From positions 1 through 8,987 of the forward strand of contig CADBRY010000134.1 of the NCBI GenBank assembly GCA_902797195.1: a DNA stretch of 8,987 bases. The letters run 5' to 3'. The translations under genes were made by a program, and so were the position numbers. Every line of letters starts with the position of its first letter. Position 1 is the first letter of the stretch. The stretch comes from an uncultured Eubacteriales bacterium (GTDB lineage: Bacteria; Bacillota; Clostridia; Peptostreptococcales; Anaerovoracaceae). Of the stretch, positions 6,896 to 8,987 are shown piece by piece. Below the pieces are notes generated by a model. That model saw only the letters and a program-made list of their open reading frames with translations, made no database searches and was not told the DNA's origin.

Positions 6896-8260
6896 ATGTT
6901 TATTGGAAGACAGGAAGAACTGAAGAAATTAAAAAAGGAAATCTCTTCAGATAAAAAGAGCGCTGTGCTGATATACGGAAAGAGGAGAATCGGCAAATCA
7001 ACGCTTATAGCAGAGGCTCTGAAAGGGTTCAAGGGCACAGTAATAGATCACTTTTGTGTTCAAAGCAGCCTTGAAGGCAATCTCGAACTCCTCAGCAGAA
7101 GTGTGTCAAGAGCCCTTAACATGCCGCAGCTGTCTTTTAAACGGCTGTCGGATCTCTTTGAATTCCTGGGCCAAAGAAAAGAAAAAACAGTTGTGGTGCT
7201 GGACGAATATCCATATCTAAAGGAGTCGCGCAAGAAAAAAGAAGTGGACTCATACATGCAGGGTGTGATAGACAGGCTTCCTTCAAACGTCAGTCTGATC
7301 CTGTGCGGGTCATATATTTCAGTAATGAGAGAGCTCCTTGAGGAGACTAACCCTCTTTTCGGCCGGTTCACTCTCGTCATGAATATCAAAGAGCTTGATT
7401 ACTACGATGCGTCGCTTTTCTATCCCGAAGCCGATACGCGCACTAAAATAGAAAGATACGCGGTATTCGGAGGATCCCCATATGTCCTCGGCAGTTTAGA
7501 TACCGGCGGCAGCATCGCCGACAATGTTATAGACAAGCTTCTGCCGGAGACAGGCATATATCGGACATTCATAGAGAGCATAGCCCTGCAGGAGATAAGA
7601 AAATCCTTCGACGTACGAATACTGGAGATCATCGGAAACGGACGAAAAAAATATTCGGAGATCTTATCATCACTCAATTCCCGTGACAACGGATACCTTG
7701 ACAAACAGCTCAAAGCACTGCTGTCCATGGACACCTTACAGAAGGAGTTCCCCATAAACAAACCAAAGGACAAAAAGAAACAGTTTTATTCCATAAACGA
7801 CAACCTTATGAGATACTATTTCACCTTCGTTTTCGGAAAAGAGGGAGTCATAAGGAACATCGGCGAAGAGAACTTCTACAGACAGGAGATAGAACAGGCT
7901 CAAAATACATTTGTGAGCCTGAGATTTGAAGAGATAGTCATGCAGTACTTCAGAAGGCTTGCCCGCTCCGGCAAGAGAAGGAACATAAAAGATATCGGAA
8001 GCTTTTGGTACGACGATCCCGAAACGTGCACGAGCGGACAGTTCGACTGTGTGCTGAAAACCAACAAAGGTTACGAGTTTTACGAGTGCAAGTTCTATGA
8101 AAAGGCAATGAAGCAGAGCGAATGCGATCAGGAGTCCGAGCAGGTAAAGAGTATCTTTGGGATAGAGTCCGGAAGACCCGGCTTTGTGTGTTCTGCGGGC
8201 TTTGCCTTTGCAGACAAAAAATATGACTTGATCGCCGGGGACGAGCTGTTCGATCTGTAG
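6896..8260 (+). CDS. P-loop ATPase, ATPase_2/DUF234 family, with PD-(D/E)XK-like C-terminus
   Basis: This is a 454-residue cytosolic protein. ATG 6896 is preferred over GTG 6890 because the GAGG of the ribosome binding site (6887-6890) overlaps that GTG and lies five bases before the ATG, and because MFIGRxxEL is the usual family N-terminus. Walker A is GKRRIGKST (residues 28-36). Walker B is VVVLDEY (99-105). A sensor-like LILCGSY follows at 135-141. The middle holds a winged-helix-like part (about 238-300) and FYSINDNLMRYYF, typical of DUF234 proteins. The C-terminus has D384 followed by E397-x-K399 in YECKFYE, with an upstream Glu in RFEEIVMQYF (about 343-352), the layout of a PD-(D/E)XK nuclease fold. 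Cellular role of the family is not established. Homologues are multicopy in many archaea and anaerobic bacteria. Own promoter, no partner gene; no clear terminator follows. The length is normal and the motifs intact, so the gene looks functional. Confidence 0.93.
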   Translation: MFIGRQEELKKLKKEISSDKKSAVLIYGKRRIGKSTLIAEALKGFKGTVIDHFCVQSSLEGNLELLSRSVSRALNMPQLSFKRLSDLFEFLGQRKEKTVVVLDEYPYLKESRKKKEVDSYMQGVIDRLPSNVSLILCGSYISVMRELLEETNPLFGRFTLVMNIKELDYYDASLFYPEADTRTKIERYAVFGGSPYVLGSLDTGGSIADNVIDKLLPETGIYRTFIESIALQEIRKSFDVRILEIIGNGRKKYSEILSSLNSRDNGYLDKQLKALLSMDTLQKEFPINKPKDKKKQFYSINDNLMRYYFTFVFGKEGVIRNIGEENFYRQEIEQAQNTFVSLRFEEIVMQYFRRLARSGKRRNIKDIGSFWYDDPETCTSGQFDCVLKTNKGYEFYECKFYEKAMKQSECDQESEQVKSIFGIESGRPGFVCSAGFAFADKKYDLIAGDELFDL

Positions 8261-8270
8261 TCGCTCCTGG

Positions 8271-8316
8271 GTGTTCCACTGGCCGGCTTGACCAGCGTGT
8301 TCCACTGGCCGGCTTG
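8271..8316. repeat. 20-bp direct repeat with 26-base period
   Basis: GTGTTCCACTGGCCGGCTTG occurs at 8271-8290 and again, identical, at 8297-8316, separated by ACCAGC. It starts ten bases after the ATPase stop codon. It is GC-rich against an AT-rich background. CTGG/CCAG arms across the spacer could form a weak hairpin, but no T-run follows, so it is not called a terminator. Confidence 0.9.
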
Positions 8317-8339
8317 GCCTAAAACTGTGAATAAATAGG

Positions 8340-8477
8340 CATTTCAGCGCTATTTTTCATATTTTTTCTGGTAATAATTGTAAGAAATGGATGAAATAGG
8401 GCTGAAATGACCGATATTTCGGCAATTTTGTGTAAAAACAAACCTCGTCCACAAGTTTTTACACCAAAAAATATGAA
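8340..8477. repeat. AT-rich region of interlocking inverted repeats
   Basis: Three inverted repeats occur together. First, 8340-8355 with 8394-8409 (15 of 16 complementary; motif ATTTCAGCGCTATTT). Second, 8356-8367 with 8466-8477 (12 of 12). Third, 8430-8439 with 8455-8464 (10 of 10, GTGTAAAAAC and its complement, 15-base loop). The first two cross, as in a pseudoknot, and the third nests beside the second. It may be a structured RNA, a protein-binding region or chance in AT-rich DNA. Confidence 0.6.
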
Positions 8478-8536
8478 TTTTAGTATATTTTTAGCCATTT
8501 ATGGTCATAATTAGGCGAATCTAACCCCTCTATACC

Positions 8537-8772
8537 GGAGCCGAACTCTATGTTGCGGCTCCTGAATTGCCACTTCGTTGCGAATGAGGAAGTTTATGGC
8601 TGGCGACCGCAGGCCATTTGGATATGTGCGCTGCTCGCAGCGGCCCCCTCGAAAGGACGCAAGCAGAGCAGCGGAAGTCTCTGGGCCTTGGCATTCGCGC
8701 TCCGCAGCTGACTATCTGGTCGCTGAAGACAAGTCATACGGGTGCGCTGCAGATTTTTACTCCAGGCTCTAA
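8537..8772. other. GC-rich hairpin-rich intergenic block, no convincing gene
   Basis: This stretch is clearly richer in GC than the AT-rich region before it. Hairpins include GGAGCCG/CGGCTCC (8537-8543 with 8556-8562), ATGGCTG with CAGGCCAT allowing one bulge (8595-8616) and CGCTG-CTCG-CAGCG (8629-8642). Two overlapping forward frames are open. The better one starts at ATG 8596 after a weak GAGGAAG and gives 58 Arg/Ala/Ser-rich residues ending at 8772. Its composition does not look like a real protein. A dispersed intergenic repeat or RNA is an alternative, unproven. Confidence 0.35.
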
Positions 8773-8794
8773 GCGCGATGTTATGAGCTTTTTA

Positions 8795-8803
8795 TGGTAT
8801 AAT
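8795..8803 (+). promoter_or_regulatory. Extended -10 promoter for the gene at 8842
   Basis: TGGTATAAT (8795-8803) is a perfect extended -10 element (TGnTATAAT). No good -35 is found at the right distance, which an extended -10 can tolerate. Transcription would start near 8810, giving a leader of about 30 bases. Confidence 0.6.
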
Positions 8804-8841
8804 TAGTCCACGGATGAAACCATAGCGCAGATAATAATTTC

Positions 8842-8987
8842 ATGGACAGATTGAAGAATAAAATACAAATCATGGTGATAGTACTGGCAGCATCTTTTTT
8901 GATGTTGCCTTTCTGTATCGACGATAACCATGTTCATGCAGCGGCAGGTACCCCGGCCGGTATAATCATAAAGGTCGTTGAACAAAA
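8842..8987 (+). CDS. Exported protein, N-terminus only (3' partial)
   Basis: The frame from ATG 8842 stays open to the window edge (48 codons). It begins MDRLKNKIQ, then a hydrophobic stretch (IMVIVLAASFLMLPF), then HVHAAAGTPAG, a standard Sec signal peptide with a likely cut after VHA or HAAA. The visible mature part (about 15 residues) is too short to assign. An in-frame TGA at 8815 rules out a distant upstream start. There is no good Shine-Dalgarno sequence before the ATG, which is odd beside the strong site of the giant gene. An extended -10 promoter precedes it. The signal peptide makes it likely real, but its function is unknown. Confidence 0.72.
   Translation, partial: MDRLKNKIQIMVIVLAASFLMLPFCIDDNHVHAAAGTPAGIIIKVVEQ

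Noticed and set aside
7736..8305. 189-codon reverse-strand frame opposite the ATPase end
   Set aside because: It lies almost entirely antisense to the conserved C-terminal domain of the ATPase and has no recognisable motif.
8279..8320. Terminator after the ATPase gene
   Set aside because: The CTGG/CCAG and GGCC/GGCC pairs are short and no T-run follows, so an intrinsic terminator is not supported.
8596..8772. Possible 58-residue small protein
   Set aside because: It has a weak GAGGAAG before the ATG, but the composition is unlike a folded protein, a second frame is equally open, and the DNA is hairpin-rich. Kept only as a non-coding block.

Overview
The window looks like chromosomal DNA from a Gram-positive anaerobe of class Clostridia, probably near Lachnospiraceae or the former Family XIII. 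The evidence is a perfect TAAGGAGG ribosome binding site, sigma-A type promoters, moderate GC, and a secreted protein carrying cysteine 'IPATGH' repeats plus fibronectin III domains, a combination common in gut Clostridia. No phage, plasmid, CRISPR, tRNA or rRNA feature was found. The lineage is inferred from protein style, not from a marker gene.

Layout, all genes on the + strand. (1) Positions 1-1002 hold the 3' part of a gene whose product ends one Rel/SpoT-type HD phosphohydrolase domain and continues into a second, strongly degenerate copy that has lost its metal ligands. (2) A 152-base gap holds a perfect 17-bp tandem duplication, a -10 box and a strong ribosome binding site. (3) Positions 1155-6683 encode an 1842-residue exported protein. 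In order it has a signal peptide, a novel N-terminal region, a Ser/Thr-rich segment resembling the aerolysin/ETX-MTX2 beta-pore-forming fold, about five Ig-like repeats, a cysteine-knuckle repeat region with a calcium-loop-like insertion, and two fibronectin III domains. It has no sortase or transmembrane anchor. (4) The 212-base gap before the next gene start contains a strong intrinsic terminator flanked by two related arrays of 15-bp repeats. The second array overlaps a near-consensus promoter. (5) Positions 6896-8260 encode a 454-residue P-loop ATPase of the ATPase_2/DUF234 type with a PD-(D/E)XK-like C-terminus. (6) A 581-base non-coding stretch contains a 20-bp direct repeat, an AT-rich region of interlocking inverted repeats and a GC-rich hairpin-rich block. 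(7) Positions 8842-8987 are the start of a second exported protein, cut by the window edge.

The genes do not form an evident operon. The giant protein and the ATPase each have their own promoter and are separated by a terminator. The two most notable items are the aerolysin-like module in a roughly 200-kDa multidomain secreted protein, and the 15-bp repeat arrays around the ATPase promoter, which suggest control by a DNA-binding protein, possibly the ATPase itself. All domain assignments were made by eye and need profile searches.
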